Below the pieces are notes generated by a model. That model was given only the letters and a program-made list of their open reading frames with translations. It had not been told where the DNA came from and made no database searches. The position numbers were made by a program, and so were the translations under genes. A DNA stretch of 51,070 nucleotides from Gammaproteobacteria bacterium (GTDB lineage: Bacteria > Pseudomonadota > Gammaproteobacteria > Chromatiales > Chromatiaceae): assembly GCA_009928645.1 (NCBI GenBank), contig SACH01000017.1, positions 1 through 51,070 on the forward strand. The letters run 5' to 3'. Position 1 is the first letter of the stretch. Each line of letters begins with the position of its first letter. Positions 1-9,269 of this stretch are shown one piece after another.

Positions 1-38
1 CCGGCCTACCGCAGATCCCTGCCCGACCAGAAACGACT

Positions 39-66
39 ATTCTACCGGGTTCCTTCCGCCTGTCAA
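39..66 (-). promoter_or_regulatory. Strong sigma70 promoter reading off the left edge
   Basis: On the minus strand a perfect -35 box TTGACA (61-66) is followed after 16 bases by TAGAAT (39-44). A T-rich stretch lies just upstream of the -35. It points leftward, away from tyrS, and no gene in this window lies downstream. In Pseudomonas the 16S rRNA operon follows tyrZ, so an rRNA operon promoter is the likeliest reading; that part is inference. Confidence 0.7.
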
Positions 67-177
67 ACACAAAAACCAGACCGCTCGCGCATAGGGCTGG
101 GCTTGAGTCTGGCAGCCGTGAGACGTGATATAAAGGCCTTAGTCTGATTTCTGATTCGGTACGTTGGGCGGTATATG

Positions 178-209
178 TAACAAAAACAAAGATTCAGCTC
201 AATGCTGAA
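178..209 (-). terminator. Probable intrinsic terminator of tyrS
   Basis: On the minus strand a six-base-pair stem TTCAGC/GCTGAA with a five-base loop (193-209) is followed by a T-rich tail (TCTTTGTTTTTGTT). It lies about 85 bases after the tyrS stop and before the leftward promoter at 39-66. The stem is short, so strength is uncertain. Confidence 0.5.
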
Positions 210-292
210 GGGCAAGGGATGATTGGTGCCATACCTGTTACTAATGGCTGTTATCCCGCCCAAAGCCTTGGAGAGAACCGCGTGCAGCTTCC

Positions 293-1501
293 TCAGACTT
301 CGGATACCAGTGTGACGCGGGCAAAACGACGCTTGCCGACCTGCACCAGGCAGCTAGCCCCGAGCCCAATTCGCAGGCCCTTGTCTTCGACCTGCTGTCC
401 GTCCAGGCGCACCCCACCCTGGTCAATCAAGCGCATCGCCTCCGACGTGCTTTTTACCAGCCCGGCCTCCTTGAGGAGGTTGGTAATAACCAGCCCCTCT
501 GCCCAGCTAGCGACCTTGATGTCGGGGATATTCTCCGGGATAGCCCCTTGCTGGAATCGCGCAATGAAATGCCCTTTCGCACGGGTTGCAGCAGCCTGAC
601 CATGAAAGCGCGCGACCATCTCCTCCCCGAGACGAAACTTGATATCACGAGGATTGACACCCTCAGCCACAGAGCGGCGCCACGTGCCGATTTCTTCCAG
701 AGGAACATCGCTTAACAGTTCGAGATACCGCCACATGAGTTCGTCAGAGATGGACATGAGCTTGCCAAACATCTGATCGGGAGGCTCCGTGATACCGATA
801 TAGTTCCCCAGGGATTTGGACATCTTCTGCACCCCGTCCAGCCCCTCCAGGATGGGCATGGTGATGACCACCTGAGGCTCCTGTCCATAAGCCGCCTGAA
901 GTTGTCGCCCAACCAGCAGGTTGAATTTCTGATCGGTGCCACCCAACTCCACGTCGGCCCGCAGGGCTACCGAATCATAGCCCTGGACCAAAGGATAAAG
1001 AAATTCATGGATGGAGATCGGCTGTCCAGACTTGAATCGCTTGGAAAAATCGTCCCGTTCGAGCATGCGGGCCACGGTATGCCGGGCCGCCAACTGAATC
1101 AGGTCCGCCGCCTGCATTTCTCCCATCCAAGCGGAGTTAAACACCACCCGGGTATGATCAGGGCTGAGCATGGAGAAGACCTGCTCCTGGTAGGTGCGGG
1201 CATTATCCATGACCTCTTCTCGACTCAAGGGCTTACGGGTGGCGCTTTTTCCCGTAGGGTCACCGATCATACCGGTGAAATCCCCGATGAGGAAAAGAAT
1301 TTCATGCCCAAGCCCTTGGAACTGACGCATTTTGTTGATCAGCACCGTGTGCCCCAGATGTAGATCAGGGGCAGTGGGATCAAAACCCGTCTTGATCCGC
1401 AGAGGACGTCTCTCGGCCAGTTTTTTTCGCAAGGCCTCCTCTACCAGGATTTCTTCCGTTCCCCGGGACAAAATGCTCAGAGCATCGTCAACAGCAATCA
1501 T
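293..1501 (-). CDS. tyrS: Tyrosyl-tRNA synthetase
   Basis: Charges tRNA-Tyr with tyrosine in the cytosol. The 402-residue product has the class I HIGH-type motif as HLGH near residue 46, the KMSKS loop (KMSKS seen intact), and a C-terminal S4-like RNA-binding domain ([16 protein letters not shown]). Length and sequence fit the TyrZ-type enzymes of about 400 residues rather than the E. coli 424-residue form. I start at the ATG at 1501 (MIAVDDAL) because the 18 upstream in-frame residues do not look like the family. It stands alone on the minus strand with a candidate terminator at 178-209. Confidence 0.95.
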   Translation of the reverse strand: MIAVDDALSILSRGTEEILVEEALRKKLAERRPLRIKTGFDPTAPDLHLGHTVLINKMRQFQGLGHEILFLIGDFTGMIGDPTGKSATRKPLSREEVMDNARTYQEQVFSMLSPDHTRVVFNSAWMGEMQAADLIQLAARHTVARMLERDDFSKRFKSGQPISIHEFLYPLVQGYDSVALRADVELGGTDQKFNLLVGRQLQAAYGQEPQVVITMPILEGLDGVQKMSKSLGNYIGITEPPDQMFGKLMSISDELMWRYLELLSDVPLEEIGTWRRSVAEGVNPRDIKFRLGEEMVARFHGQAAATRAKGHFIARFQQGAIPENIPDIKVASWAEGLVITNLLKEAGLVKSTSEAMRLIDQGGVRLDGQQVEDKGLRIGLGASCLVQVGKRRFARVTLVSEV

Positions 1502-1678
1502 GGACAGGATCTCAGGCGCACTAAAAGTTAAGAAATGATAATCCCAACCTGCCAAGTAGGATGTGATCTAAGGGGGCTGGAACCGCAGAAGGATAAAGTG
1601 GTTTCCAGGGCAGGGGATTCAGGGTTAGACTACCGCCTATGATTTTACTGAAATTTCAACATCAGCGTCGTCTCGGTA

Positions 1679-1915
1679 ATGTACGATTATAAGTATCGTC
1701 AAGTCGAACCCAGCCACAGGAAGCGTAACCGCCATTTACTCTTTCCGATAGCCTTGACTTTTGTCACCGCCCTAGCGCTTGGCCTGGCAGTGATTTATGT
1801 TCCTGCCTGGCTCCAGGGGCTATGGGGTGGCAAAGGTGTCCTGAACCGAGACCTGAACAGGAATATTATCCCCTTAACCCTTCCGCCTAGGCCCGTGGAT
1901 TCAGACCCAAAGTAA
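1679..1915 (+). CDS. Small single-pass membrane protein, possible remnant of an M23 peptidase N-terminus
   Basis: A 78-residue ORF with a basic N-terminus (KYRQVEPSHRKRNRH), one membrane segment at about residues 21-45, and a short Pro-rich tail. No enzyme domain follows: the stop is at 1913-1915 and erpA (opposite strand) ends at 1968. In Pseudomonas the tyrZ-erpA interval carries an M23 metallopeptidase and anmK. The basic anchor resembles the cytoplasmic start of such membrane-anchored peptidases, so this may be what remains after a deletion. It could equally be an independent small protein. No convincing ribosome site precedes the ATG. Confidence 0.5.
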   Translation: MYDYKYRQVEPSHRKRNRHLLFPIALTFVTALALGLAVIYVPAWLQGLWGGKGVLNRDLNRNIIPLTLPPRPVDSDPK

Positions 1916-1967
1916 ACACCTTCCTTCAGAGTAACTGGCGATGGACAACCGTCGTGGCATCAGGTCG

Positions 1968-2318
1968 TCAGGCTGAGAAGGAAGAGCCGCAGCCACAAGT
2001 AGTGGTCGCATTGGGGTTACGAATCACAAATTGTGCGCCCTGCAGGCCCTCGGTGTAATCGATCTCTGCCCCCATGAGGTATTGCATGCTCATCGGGTCG
2101 ACGACCAGTTTCACTCCATCGGTGACTACCTCGGTATCGCCGTCTTGGAGCATTTCCTCAAAGGTGAAACCATACTGAAAACCTGAGCACCCCCCGCCTT
2201 GGATATAAACGCGAAGCATCAGGCTTGGATTTCCTTCCTCGGCCATGAGATCTGCCACCTTGGCGGCAGCAGCGGAGGTGAAAATCAGAGGGGATTCATT
2301 GAGAATAGCAGTGGTCAT
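1968..2318 (-). CDS. erpA: A-type iron-sulfur carrier ErpA
   Basis: Carrier that passes Fe-S clusters to apoproteins, including those of isoprenoid synthesis and respiration. The 116-residue product has the three conserved cysteines: Cys44 in [10 protein letters not shown] and Cys108/Cys110 in TTTCGCGSS. The ATG at 2318 has GAGG about nine bases upstream. It follows bactofilin, the coiled-coil protein and argC on the same strand, the order seen in Pseudomonas (PA0662-PA0665). A second, more divergent A-type gene lies at 4778-5140. Confidence 0.93.
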   Translation of the reverse strand: MTTAILNESPLIFTSAAAAKVADLMAEEGNPSLMLRVYIQGGGCSGFQYGFTFEEMLQDGDTEVVTDGVKLVVDPMSMQYLMGAEIDYTEGLQGAQFVIRNPNATTTCGCGSSFSA

Positions 2319-2414
2319 GGATTAGTGCCTCACTGATTTGAGTGAAAGGGAGTTGGAGAAGTGCGCTTGCTGCGGCCAATATTCAAGGCCGAGTTGATAG
2401 GGGGCCAAGCCCTT

Positions 2415-2819
2415 TTATCCATCAGCAGTTAGCGGATCGGCAGAAGCATTAACGCTCTGGTCCAGGCAGACCAATCCTCCCTGGACCTGTGCCCCAGCGT
2501 CAATCGTCAGCGCACCATAATAGAGAGTACCAAGAATTCGTGCTCCGGCCGCCAGCAAGGCCCGTTCGCTGGCATGGACATCTCCTTCCACCCGTCCATC
2601 AAGCACCACGTAGGGCGATTCCAGATTGCCCTGGATGACGCCGGTAGCGGAAAGGGTAACAGCAGCCTCACCCGTGGGTGCAATCCCGGCAATGACGTTA
2701 CCAAGGATGTGGCCATCGATGTGGAGCCCCCCGACGAAGCGTAAATTACCCTCGATCTGTGTCCCCTTACCGATCAGCGTGTCATAAGGGGGGAACCTGA
2801 ATTTCTTCTTTTTGCCCAT
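2415..2819 (-). CDS. Bactofilin family cytoskeletal protein
   Basis: A 134-residue protein whose middle (about residues 12-115) is the repetitive Gly/Val/Ile beta-helix pattern of bactofilins (IEGNLRFVGGLHIDGHILGN, then similar turns). Bactofilins polymerise without nucleotide and scaffold cell-envelope or shape machinery. The basic N-terminus (GKKKKFRF) and short Ala-rich tail are typical. It starts two bases after the stop of the coiled-coil membrane protein gene, so the two are almost certainly co-translated. The specific partner in this organism is unknown. Confidence 0.88.
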   Translation of the reverse strand: MGKKKKFRFPPYDTLIGKGTQIEGNLRFVGGLHIDGHILGNVIAGIAPTGEAAVTLSATGVIQGNLESPYVVLDGRVEGDVHASERALLAAGARILGTLYYGALTIDAGAQVQGGLVCLDQSVNASADPLTADG

Positions 2820-2821
2820 CC

Positions 2822-3598
2822 TTATCCTGCCGAAGCCGCTTCCATTTCTGTGGTGGAATCAGATCGGATCTCAGGCTGAAGCGGCCACGGAAAGGACTCA
2901 CTGGTCGGGATAAGCATTTTGCTCAAGGGTTCAATCTCGATCAGCACGCCCTCAGCTTCAACATCGACCGGGACTTTCAACTTTCCCTCTACCTGCTGAA
3001 AATGCTTGAATTTCAGCTTCAGACCATCTGGTGATGAGCCGGGAAGCGGGTCTACCGCCAGTTCCAAGGGCGCATGGTTACGCCTGCCGATCAGCTTGAT
3101 CGTCACCTTGGCCAGAGATTCCGTATAATCTGGGATCAATTGTCTGACCGTGAAGCTATAAGCGAAGAGTCTCTCCTCCGCCGTGGGAGTCAGGATGAAA
3201 TCCTGAATCCTCAGAATCCCCCCTCCTCCTTGGCGGATAAGCCGCTTGAGTGCAGACAAATCCTTTTCCAGAGCCTGCCTTATTTCCTGTTCCTGCTTGA
3301 GCCCTTCCTGGGCAGCGAGCATCGTATCCTGATCGAGCCGCTGGGTACGTTCGAGGGCGGCCTTATCTGCCCGCAGCGCGTCTAGTTGCTCCTCCAGCAA
3401 GAGGTTGTCGCGCGTCAGGGTTGCCGCCAACTCCGCGAGGTTTTGGGCCTCCTCTCGGGTCACGTGGACGCCAGCAAGAAAGGCTCCGGTGATCGTAACC
3501 AACAGCAGGGCGCCCAGTATCAGCCTGCTCGTCCAGCCCCATACCGGGTGCAGGATGATCCGGGGAGATGGTACTTGCCAAGTCTTGGCCATGGCCAT
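2822..3598 (-). CDS. Single-pass membrane protein with coiled coil, likely DUF6776 family
   Basis: A 258-residue protein with one membrane segment at about residues 25-47, a long coiled coil rich in Glu/Leu/Arg at about 50-120, and a C-terminal beta-rich domain (about 125-240). The layout fits an inner-membrane protein with a periplasmic coil and globular end. It lies between argC (six bases upstream) and the bactofilin gene, and this trio is conserved in Pseudomonas. I infer it links the bactofilin to the envelope, but no function is demonstrated by the sequence. AAGGG lies just before the ATG at 3598; a second Met two codons in is equally possible. Confidence 0.8.
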   Translation of the reverse strand: MAMAKTWQVPSPRIILHPVWGWTSRLILGALLLVTITGAFLAGVHVTREEAQNLAELAATLTRDNLLLEEQLDALRADKAALERTQRLDQDTMLAAQEGLKQEQEIRQALEKDLSALKRLIRQGGGGILRIQDFILTPTAEERLFAYSFTVRQLIPDYTESLAKVTIKLIGRRNHAPLELAVDPLPGSSPDGLKLKFKHFQQVEGKLKVPVDVEAEGVLIEIEPLSKMLIPTSESFPWPLQPEIRSDSTTEMEAASAG

Positions 3599-3604
3599 TA
3601 ACCC

Positions 3605-4636
3605 TTAGGGCAGCAAGGCCAGGTCCTCCAAGGCCTGGGTCTCCTCAAAGGCAAACATAAGGTTCATATTCTGTACGGCCTGACCGGCCGCACCTTTGAC
3701 GAGGTTATCAATGACAGACTGTACGACGACAACCCCTTGCCCCAACGGCTCCATGACCGCGATCCGGCAGCTGTTGGAGCCCCGGACTGACCGGGTATCT
3801 GGGCAGGTGCCGGCAGGCATGACATCCACAAAGGGCTCACCGCAATAGCGGGTCCGATAGAGGTTCTGAAGGTCGTAACCTGGCTCACCAAGTCGGGCGT
3901 ACAAGGTCGCCTCAATGCCACGGATCATCGGCAGAAGGTGCGGCACGAAGGTGAGACGCAGATCGGTCCCCCCGACAGAAGCGAGGTTCTGGACGATTTC
4001 TGGTTGATGGCGATGACCAGCCACCCCATAGGCCTTGAAGCTCTCGCCAACCTCAGCCATGAGCATCCCGACGCTGGCCTTGCGCCCGGCACCACTGACG
4101 CCTGACTTCACATCCGCCACCAGCCAACCCGGGTCAACAAGGCCCTGTTCGAGCAGCGGCAGTAAACCCAAGGTCACGGCCGTGGGGTAGCAACCTGGAT
4201 TAGCGATCAAGCGGGCACCGCGGATCGCCTCACGCTGAATCTCGGGCAACCCGTAAACCGCCTCATCCAGGAGTTCGGGACAGGCATGGGGCATTTCGTA
4301 CCAATGCTCCCAGATCGTAGGGTCCTTGAGTCGAAAATCGGCCGCCAGGTCGATCAGCTTGACGCCTCGAGCGAGCAAATCCGGCGCCATCCTCATCGCC
4401 GTACCGTTAGGGGTCGCGAAGAAGACCAGGTCGCACTCCCCCAGGCGCCCCAAGTCAGGTTCGGTAAAAGCGAGATTTACTCGGCCGCGCAGATGGGGGA
4501 AGAGATCAGCGACGGCCAGCCCCGCCTCACCACGGGAGGTGATGGCGGCTAGTGATACCCTGGGATGACGCGCCAGCAGGCGTAAGAGTTCTGCTCCGGT
4601 GTATCCGGTTCCGCCAACGATACCAACTCTAATCAT
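3605..4636 (-). CDS. argC: N-acetyl-gamma-glutamyl-phosphate reductase
   Basis: Third step of arginine synthesis: NADPH-dependent reduction of N-acetylglutamyl phosphate to the semialdehyde. The 343-residue protein has the N-terminal dinucleotide-binding loop [10 protein letters not shown] (residues 8-17) and the catalytic cysteine at residue 149 in [11 protein letters not shown]. Length matches the long-chain ArgC form. It heads the argC / coiled-coil / bactofilin / erpA series. No other arginine gene is nearby. Confidence 0.96.
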   Translation of the reverse strand: MIRVGIVGGTGYTGAELLRLLARHPRVSLAAITSRGEAGLAVADLFPHLRGRVNLAFTEPDLGRLGECDLVFFATPNGTAMRMAPDLLARGVKLIDLAADFRLKDPTIWEHWYEMPHACPELLDEAVYGLPEIQREAIRGARLIANPGCYPTAVTLGLLPLLEQGLVDPGWLVADVKSGVSGAGRKASVGMLMAEVGESFKAYGVAGHRHQPEIVQNLASVGGTDLRLTFVPHLLPMIRGIEATLYARLGEPGYDLQNLYRTRYCGEPFVDVMPAGTCPDTRSVRGSNSCRIAVMEPLGQGVVVVQSVIDNLVKGAAGQAVQNMNLMFAFEETQALEDLALLP

Positions 4637-4729
4637 GGTGTTGCGGGGCCATGGAAATATGTTGCTCGTCTTTGGGCCACGCCGATTAGGGTCAATCGGA
4701 CGGTCGCCAAATTACTAGAGAGTACCGGA

Positions 4730-4749
4730 CGCGCCTGGAATCAGGCGCG
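4730..4749 (-). other. Perfect stem-loop after the A-type Fe-S gene
   Basis: CGCGCCTG and CAGGCGCG form a perfect eight-base-pair stem around a four-base loop. On the minus strand it lies 28 bases after the stop of the HesB/IscA-like gene and before argC. No T-run follows, so it is either a factor-assisted terminator or an mRNA-stabilising end. Confidence 0.5.
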
Positions 4750-4777
4750 ATGATCCGTGGCGTGGATGAAACCTGAC

Positions 4778-5140
4778 TCAGGCACAGCCTCCCCCGCCGG
4801 AGCCACAACTGCCGCACCCGCCGCCCGTAGAAGGCAGATTATTGAAGACGAAGGTGGCGGCACCATCGCCCCGATCGACGAAATCGATCTCGACTCCACG
4901 CAGGTAGGGCAAGGTACCGTCGTCGACGATAACCTTGAAGTCCTGGCAATCCAGGACGCCATCGTTATCATTAATACGATCGGTAAAGGTCATGCCAAAA
5001 CTGATGCCACTGCACCCCCCGGGGGTCGCGAAAACACGAACACCCCGGATGGTCTCCTCAACTTGTGTAAAAAGCTCGCCCATCTTGCTTTGGGCAGGAA
5101 GGGTCAGGGACAGATCTTGAGCTGTGAGGGCCGCCAACAT
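4778..5140 (-). CDS. HesB/IscA-like A-type iron-sulfur protein with Cys-rich tail
   Basis: A 120-residue protein of the HesB/IscA fold. The first conserved cysteine is Cys43 in TPGGCSGISFG. The usual C-terminal CGC is replaced by a Gly/Cys tail with Cys109, Cys112 and Cys119 (GGGCGSCGSGGGGCA), and there is an extra Cys65. Compared with ErpA at 1968-2318 the tail has a CxxC rather than CxC spacing. I start at ATG 5140 because GGAG sits eight bases upstream; an in-frame ATG at 5164 lacks such a site. Probably an Fe-S carrier or scaffold; the client is unknown. Confidence 0.82.
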   Translation of the reverse strand: MLAALTAQDLSLTLPAQSKMGELFTQVEETIRGVRVFATPGGCSGISFGMTFTDRINDNDGVLDCQDFKVIVDDGTLPYLRGVEIDFVDRGDGAATFVFNNLPSTGGGCGSCGSGGGGCA

Positions 5141-5373
5141 GGAATGATCTCCGAAAAAGGCCAAGGAATTGACTCAAGAATAACAAAGAAGCCACAGCCA
5201 TGCCAGCAGGCCGCCGTTCTCCAGATCAGGGGATGATCGGTCGGAAGATGTTCCCTCGCCTGAGGTAAGGCATCTCCAAGAACACCTACCCCCCTTAGCC
5301 GGCCGCCAAAGAGGAAAACTAATACTCGAAAAGTTATAAGATGCCACGTTTTACATCGCCTAGGGCCTGGGAC

Positions 5374-6252
5374 ATGTCAGATTCAGAACTATCTCCCATC
5401 CTCCTGTGCATCGGAGGCCACGACCCAACAGGCGGCGCCGGCATCCTGGCGGATACCGAGGCCGCCCGCGCCGCCGGCATTCAGGCGGCAACCGTGATCT
5501 CCTGTCTTACCGCCCAGAACACTGCCGGCATCCGTGGCCTCTGGCCTCAACCCCTTGAGCAGATCGAGACCCAGTGCCAGCTCATCCTGGCGGACAGTCA
5601 GGTTAGCGCCATCAAGCTGGGTCTCATCGGCAATTCACGCCTTGCCCGCTGGCTCTGCCAATTCGCCGACGAGCACCCGGACATCCCCCTGGTCTTGGAC
5701 CCCGTGCTCGCCGCTGGGGCTGGACAATCCGTCGTCGATGCCACCCTCTTCTACCAAATGCGCACTCATCTCCTTGGCCGCTGCGTGCTGGCAACGCCGA
5801 ATCTGCCTGAGGCCCAGGCGCTGAGCGGGGCCCAAGTCCCCGCGGACTGTGCCCGGCGCCTTCTCGCGAGTGGCTGCGGCTGGGTTCTGATCACCGGCAC
5901 CCACGACGAAACTGCCGAGGTCATCAATCATCTCTACGGTCACGACGGTAGCCACCATGAATGGCATTGGCCACGTCTGCCTCACAGCTATCACGGCTCG
6001 GGATGCACCTTGGCTAGCGCCATCGCCGCCCGCCTTGCCCTGGGTCAGCCCATGGTAGCGGCCGTTGCCGAGGCACAGGATTACACCTGGCACAGCCTCC
6101 AGGCGGCAACACGCACCGGCCGGGATCAGTGGACGCCTAACCGCCTTTTTCGCCTTGAGCCCCCCCCTCAAGCTCAGGGTTACGCAGTCTCTCAGTACAG
6201 ACCCGGAGACGACCCATGTCGCCAAAACCGCGACTCACCGCGAAGGGCATGA
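5374..6252 (+). CDS. thiD: Hydroxymethylpyrimidine / phosphomethylpyrimidine kinase
   Basis: Phosphorylates HMP and HMP-P for thiamine synthesis. The product shows the ribokinase-fold ThiD start (LLCIGGHDPTGGAGILAD) and the C-terminal anion-hole region (YHGSGCTLASAIAA) holding the catalytic-loop Gly-Ser-Gly-Cys. I prefer ATG 5374 (292 residues), which matches the family N-terminus; ATG 5341 adds 11 residues and also lacks a clear ribosome site. thiE follows after 55 bases. I looked for a TPP riboswitch upstream and did not see one. Confidence 0.9.
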   Translation: MSDSELSPILLCIGGHDPTGGAGILADTEAARAAGIQAATVISCLTAQNTAGIRGLWPQPLEQIETQCQLILADSQVSAIKLGLIGNSRLARWLCQFADEHPDIPLVLDPVLAAGAGQSVVDATLFYQMRTHLLGRCVLATPNLPEAQALSGAQVPADCARRLLASGCGWVLITGTHDETAEVINHLYGHDGSHHEWHWPRLPHSYHGSGCTLASAIAARLALGQPMVAAVAEAQDYTWHSLQAATRTGRDQWTPNRLFRLEPPPQAQGYAVSQYRPGDDPCRQNRDSPRRA

Positions 6253-6307
6253 GGCTCAGGCCTGTGATAAACCACGCTGAATTCGTTAAGCGCGGGGATG
6301 TCCTGCC

Positions 6308-6922
6308 ATGATCCCCTTGCGCGGTCTCTACGCCATCACCCCGGAGGAACCTCAGGAAGATCTGGTAGACCTGGTGGCCAAGGCCTTGGTGGGGGGTGCC
6401 CGACTGATTCAGTACCGTGACAAACACCAGGACCCGTGCCGTCGCCTCACCTTAGCCAGGGCACTGCGTGACCTCTGCCAAACTGCTGGTGCCCGCTTCA
6501 TCGTCAACGATGATCCATACCTCGCCGCAGCCAGTGGGGCCCACGGCGTCCACCTCGGCCGTGACGACCCGGACCCGGCCGAGGCCCGCGCCCTGCTGGG
6601 TCCTGAGGCCCTCATCGGCGTTTCCTGTTACAACCGCCTCGACCTGGCCCACGCGGCCCAGGCCAAGGGGGCCGATTATGTGGCCTTCGGTCGTTTCTAC
6701 CCCTCCGGCACCAAGCCCTCCGCCGTCCAGGCGGATCTCGACCTATTGCGCCAGGCCCGCCGCGAACTCTACCTCCCTCTGGTTGCCATTGGCGGCATCA
6801 CCCCGGAGAATGCCGGTTCCTTGATCGTCGCCGGCGCTGACGTGCTCGCGGTGGTGAACGGCATCTTCGCCGCCCCTGACGTGAGCGCCGCCGCCCGGTC
6901 CTTCGACAACCTCTTTGCCTGA
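6308..6922 (+). CDS. thiE: Thiamine-phosphate synthase
   Basis: Joins HMP-PP and the thiazole phosphate to give thiamine phosphate. The 204-residue TIM barrel has the diphosphate-binding segments QYRDK (residues 36-40), NDD (67-69), HLGRDD near 81, the GRFYPSGTKP loop, and AIGGITPEN followed by VVNGIF at the C-terminus. Length is normal for the family. It lies between thiD and hemL on the plus strand; thiE-hemL adjacency is common in Gammaproteobacteria. Confidence 0.96.
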   Translation: MIPLRGLYAITPEEPQEDLVDLVAKALVGGARLIQYRDKHQDPCRRLTLARALRDLCQTAGARFIVNDDPYLAAASGAHGVHLGRDDPDPAEARALLGPEALIGVSCYNRLDLAHAAQAKGADYVAFGRFYPSGTKPSAVQADLDLLRQARRELYLPLVAIGGITPENAGSLIVAGADVLAVVNGIFAAPDVSAAARSFDNLFA

Positions 6923-6988
6923 GCGGCGATGGGCCCCTCGCCTCGACCCGCTCCCTGACCTCGTCCCCCGACCAGGAGAATTTGCGCC

Positions 6989-8272
6989 ATGTCCCGATCC
7001 CATGACCTCTTCACCGCCGCTCAGCGCCACATCCCTGGGGGCGTCAACTCCCCGGTGCGCGCCTTCCGCAGCGTCGGCGGGGATCCGGTCTTTTTCGAGC
7101 GCGCCAACGGCCCCTATCTTTTCGATGCCGACGGCCAGCGCTACATCGACTATGTCGGTTCCTGGGGCCCCATGATCCTCGGCCATGCCCACCCCGAGGT
7201 CATCGCCGCCGTGAGCGAGCGCATCCAGTCCGGCCTCTCCTTTGGTGCTCCCACCGAACTTGAGACGCGCATGGCGGACAAGGTCTGCGAACTGGTGCCC
7301 TCCATGGATCTGGTGCGCATGGTCAGTTCGGGTACCGAGGCCACCATGAGCGCCATCCGCCTCGCACGTGGCTTCACGGGTCGCGACCGGCTGGTCAAAT
7401 TCGAGGGTGGCTATCATGGCCACGCCGACTCCCTACTGGTCAAGGCCGGCTCAGGCGCCCTCACCCTGGGCGAGCCCAGTTCCCCCGGCGTCCCCGCCGC
7501 CCTGGCCGAACTGACCCTGACCCTCGCCTACAATGACCTCGACCCGGTACGTGACCTTTTCGCCCGCATGGGGGAGGAGATCGCCTGCATCATCGTCGAG
7601 CCGGTGGCGGGCAACATGAACTGCATCCCGCCGGTCCCCGGTTTCCTGGAGGGCCTGCGGGAGATTTGCAATGCCCACGGTGCGTTACTGATTTTTGACG
7701 AGGTCATGACCGGATTCCGGGTTGCCCTCGGCGGCGCCCAGGCCGTGTACGGGGTCACCCCGGATCTCACCACCCTGGGCAAGATCATCGGCGGCGGCAT
7801 GCCAGTTGGTGCCTTTGGCGGTCGCCGCGAAGTCATGGCGAAAATCTCCCCCCTGGGCCCGGTCTATCAGGCCGGCACCCTCTCGGGCAACCCGGTGGCC
7901 ATGACCGCCGGCCTCAAGACCCTGGAGTTGATCTCCGCTCCGGGTTTTTATGATGACCTGGGCGCCAAGACCCTCCAGTTGACGGAAGGCATGAAAGTCG
8001 CTGCCCGGGCCGCCGGCATCCCTCTGACCACCAATCAGGTTGGGGGCATGTTCGGCCTTTTCTTCACCGAGGCGGACCAGGTCAAGGACTATGCCGGCGC
8101 CACTGCCTGTGACGTGGCCCGTTTCCGCGCCTTTTTCCATGCCATGCTCACTCGTGGCCAGTATCTAGCCCCCTCGGCCTTTGAGGCCGGTTTCGTCTCT
8201 GCTGCGCATAGCCAAGCGGACATCCAGGCAACGCTGACCGCCGCGGCTGAGAGCCTGAGCGGCCTGAGGTGA
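6989..8272 (+). CDS. hemL: Glutamate-1-semialdehyde 2,1-aminomutase
   Basis: Converts glutamate-1-semialdehyde to 5-aminolevulinate, the C5 route to tetrapyrroles. The 427-residue class III aminotransferase-fold protein has the PLP lysine at residue 265 in [11 protein letters not shown], the NSPVRAF and [16 protein letters not shown] motifs, and [15 protein letters not shown] lies about nine bases before the ATG. Supply of heme fits the heme-rich cbb3 oxidase encoded further right, though the two are not linked in an operon. Confidence 0.97.
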   Translation: MSRSHDLFTAAQRHIPGGVNSPVRAFRSVGGDPVFFERANGPYLFDADGQRYIDYVGSWGPMILGHAHPEVIAAVSERIQSGLSFGAPTELETRMADKVCELVPSMDLVRMVSSGTEATMSAIRLARGFTGRDRLVKFEGGYHGHADSLLVKAGSGALTLGEPSSPGVPAALAELTLTLAYNDLDPVRDLFARMGEEIACIIVEPVAGNMNCIPPVPGFLEGLREICNAHGALLIFDEVMTGFRVALGGAQAVYGVTPDLTTLGKIIGGGMPVGAFGGRREVMAKISPLGPVYQAGTLSGNPVAMTAGLKTLELISAPGFYDDLGAKTLQLTEGMKVAARAAGIPLTTNQVGGMFGLFFTEADQVKDYAGATACDVARFRAFFHAMLTRGQYLAPSAFEAGFVSAAHSQADIQATLTAAAESLSGLR

Positions 8273-8331
8273 CAACCCCTGAGGGGCTGGCCTTGCACTG
8301 AAGCGTTTCATTGAACAGGTTATGAGGCACC

Positions 8332-9015
8332 ATGAATCCCGATTTCTGGCACCAACGTTGGCTCAAGGGGGAGACCGGATGGCACCAGGATGAGATAAAC
8401 CCTCATCTTCAGAGCTACTGGCCGGCCCTGGGCGTTGCCGCCGGGGCCAGGGTCCTCGTGCCCCTGTGCGGCAAGAGCAGGGACATGCTATGGCTGGCGG
8501 GCGAGGGCTATCGCGTCCTGGGGGTCGAGATCAGCCCCCTTGGCGTAGAGGCCTTTTTTGCCGAGAACGGCCTGAGCCCCGAGATCAGCGCCGCGCCACC
8601 CTTTCGCCGCTACCGGGTCGACGAACTGGAAATCCTCTGTGGGGACTTCTTCGACCTTCGTCCCCACCTGGTGTCGGGCGTAACCGCACTATTCGACCGC
8701 GCCTCCCTGATCGCCCTGCCACCCGCGATGCGTCCGACCTACGTTCGCCATCTGCACGACCTCCTGCCGGCGAAGGCGCAGGTCAATGGCCTGCTGGTGA
8801 CCCTCGATTACGAGCAAACGGAGTGGTCTGGCCCGCCCTTCGCCGTCACCCCCACCGAGGTCAATGACCTGCATGGCGCTCATTTCCACATCCAGGAGCT
8901 GGCGTCCCTCGACCTGCTGGCCAGTACCCCACGTTACCAGGAACGGGGGCTATCGCGCATGCTGGAGCGCGTCTTCAGGCTCACCTCAAACGCCTCGACA
9001 ATACCCCGTTCCTGA
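8332..9015 (+). CDS. tpm: Thiopurine S-methyltransferase family protein
   Basis: A SAM-dependent methyltransferase of 227 residues with the bacterial TPMT hallmarks: N-terminal FWHQRWLKGETGWHQDE, the SAM loop VLVPLCGKSRDMLWLA (about 43-58), LGVEISPLGVEAFF, and FDRASLIALPP. Bacterial members methylate thiopurines and also selenium and tellurium oxyanions; the substrate here cannot be told from sequence. It follows hemL after 59 bases on the same strand. Confidence 0.93.
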   Translation: MNPDFWHQRWLKGETGWHQDEINPHLQSYWPALGVAAGARVLVPLCGKSRDMLWLAGEGYRVLGVEISPLGVEAFFAENGLSPEISAAPPFRRYRVDELEILCGDFFDLRPHLVSGVTALFDRASLIALPPAMRPTYVRHLHDLLPAKAQVNGLLVTLDYEQTEWSGPPFAVTPTEVNDLHGAHFHIQELASLDLLASTPRYQERGLSRMLERVFRLTSNASTIPRS

Positions 9016-9195
9016 ACCACCCAGTGTCCGAGGGGATCCTTCGGCGGCTTCTCCACTGCGGGACAGCCGATCGATTGTGTTTATCCACGCATCAATTACC
9101 GCCAATTTCACCTCTATGCCGCTTATTGCGACCCATTCCATCGTAACTTATCACGCTGATAATTAAGGATTATCTAAGACCTCAATTCCTACGCC

Positions 9196-9225
9196 TTGAC
9201 CAGGAATAGGGAAAACCCTTATTAT
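9196..9225 (+). promoter_or_regulatory. Sigma70-type promoter of the cell-wall hydrolase gene
   Basis: TTGACC (9196-9201) and TATTAT (9220-9225) are separated by 18 bases, 44 bases before the start codon at 9270. The spacer holds an AGGG-AAAA-CCCT inverted repeat that could be an operator, though this is only suggestive. Confidence 0.6.
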
Positions 9226-9269
9226 ATCCACCTCCTGACGTAATAAATTGTCAAGAGAGGATCAACGTC

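Noticed and set aside
63-263. 66-codon ORF on the minus strand beyond tyrS
   Set aside because: It overlaps the tyrS terminator and the leftward promoter, has no recognisable domain and no ribosome site.
5165-5373. TPP riboswitch ahead of thiD
   Set aside because: I looked for the conserved CTGAGA and ACCTGATCTGGATAATGCCAG-type elements and found none.
6743-7423. 226-codon ORF antisense to thiE and hemL
   Set aside because: It lies opposite two well-supported genes and has the Gly/His/Arg composition expected of a GC-rich shadow frame.
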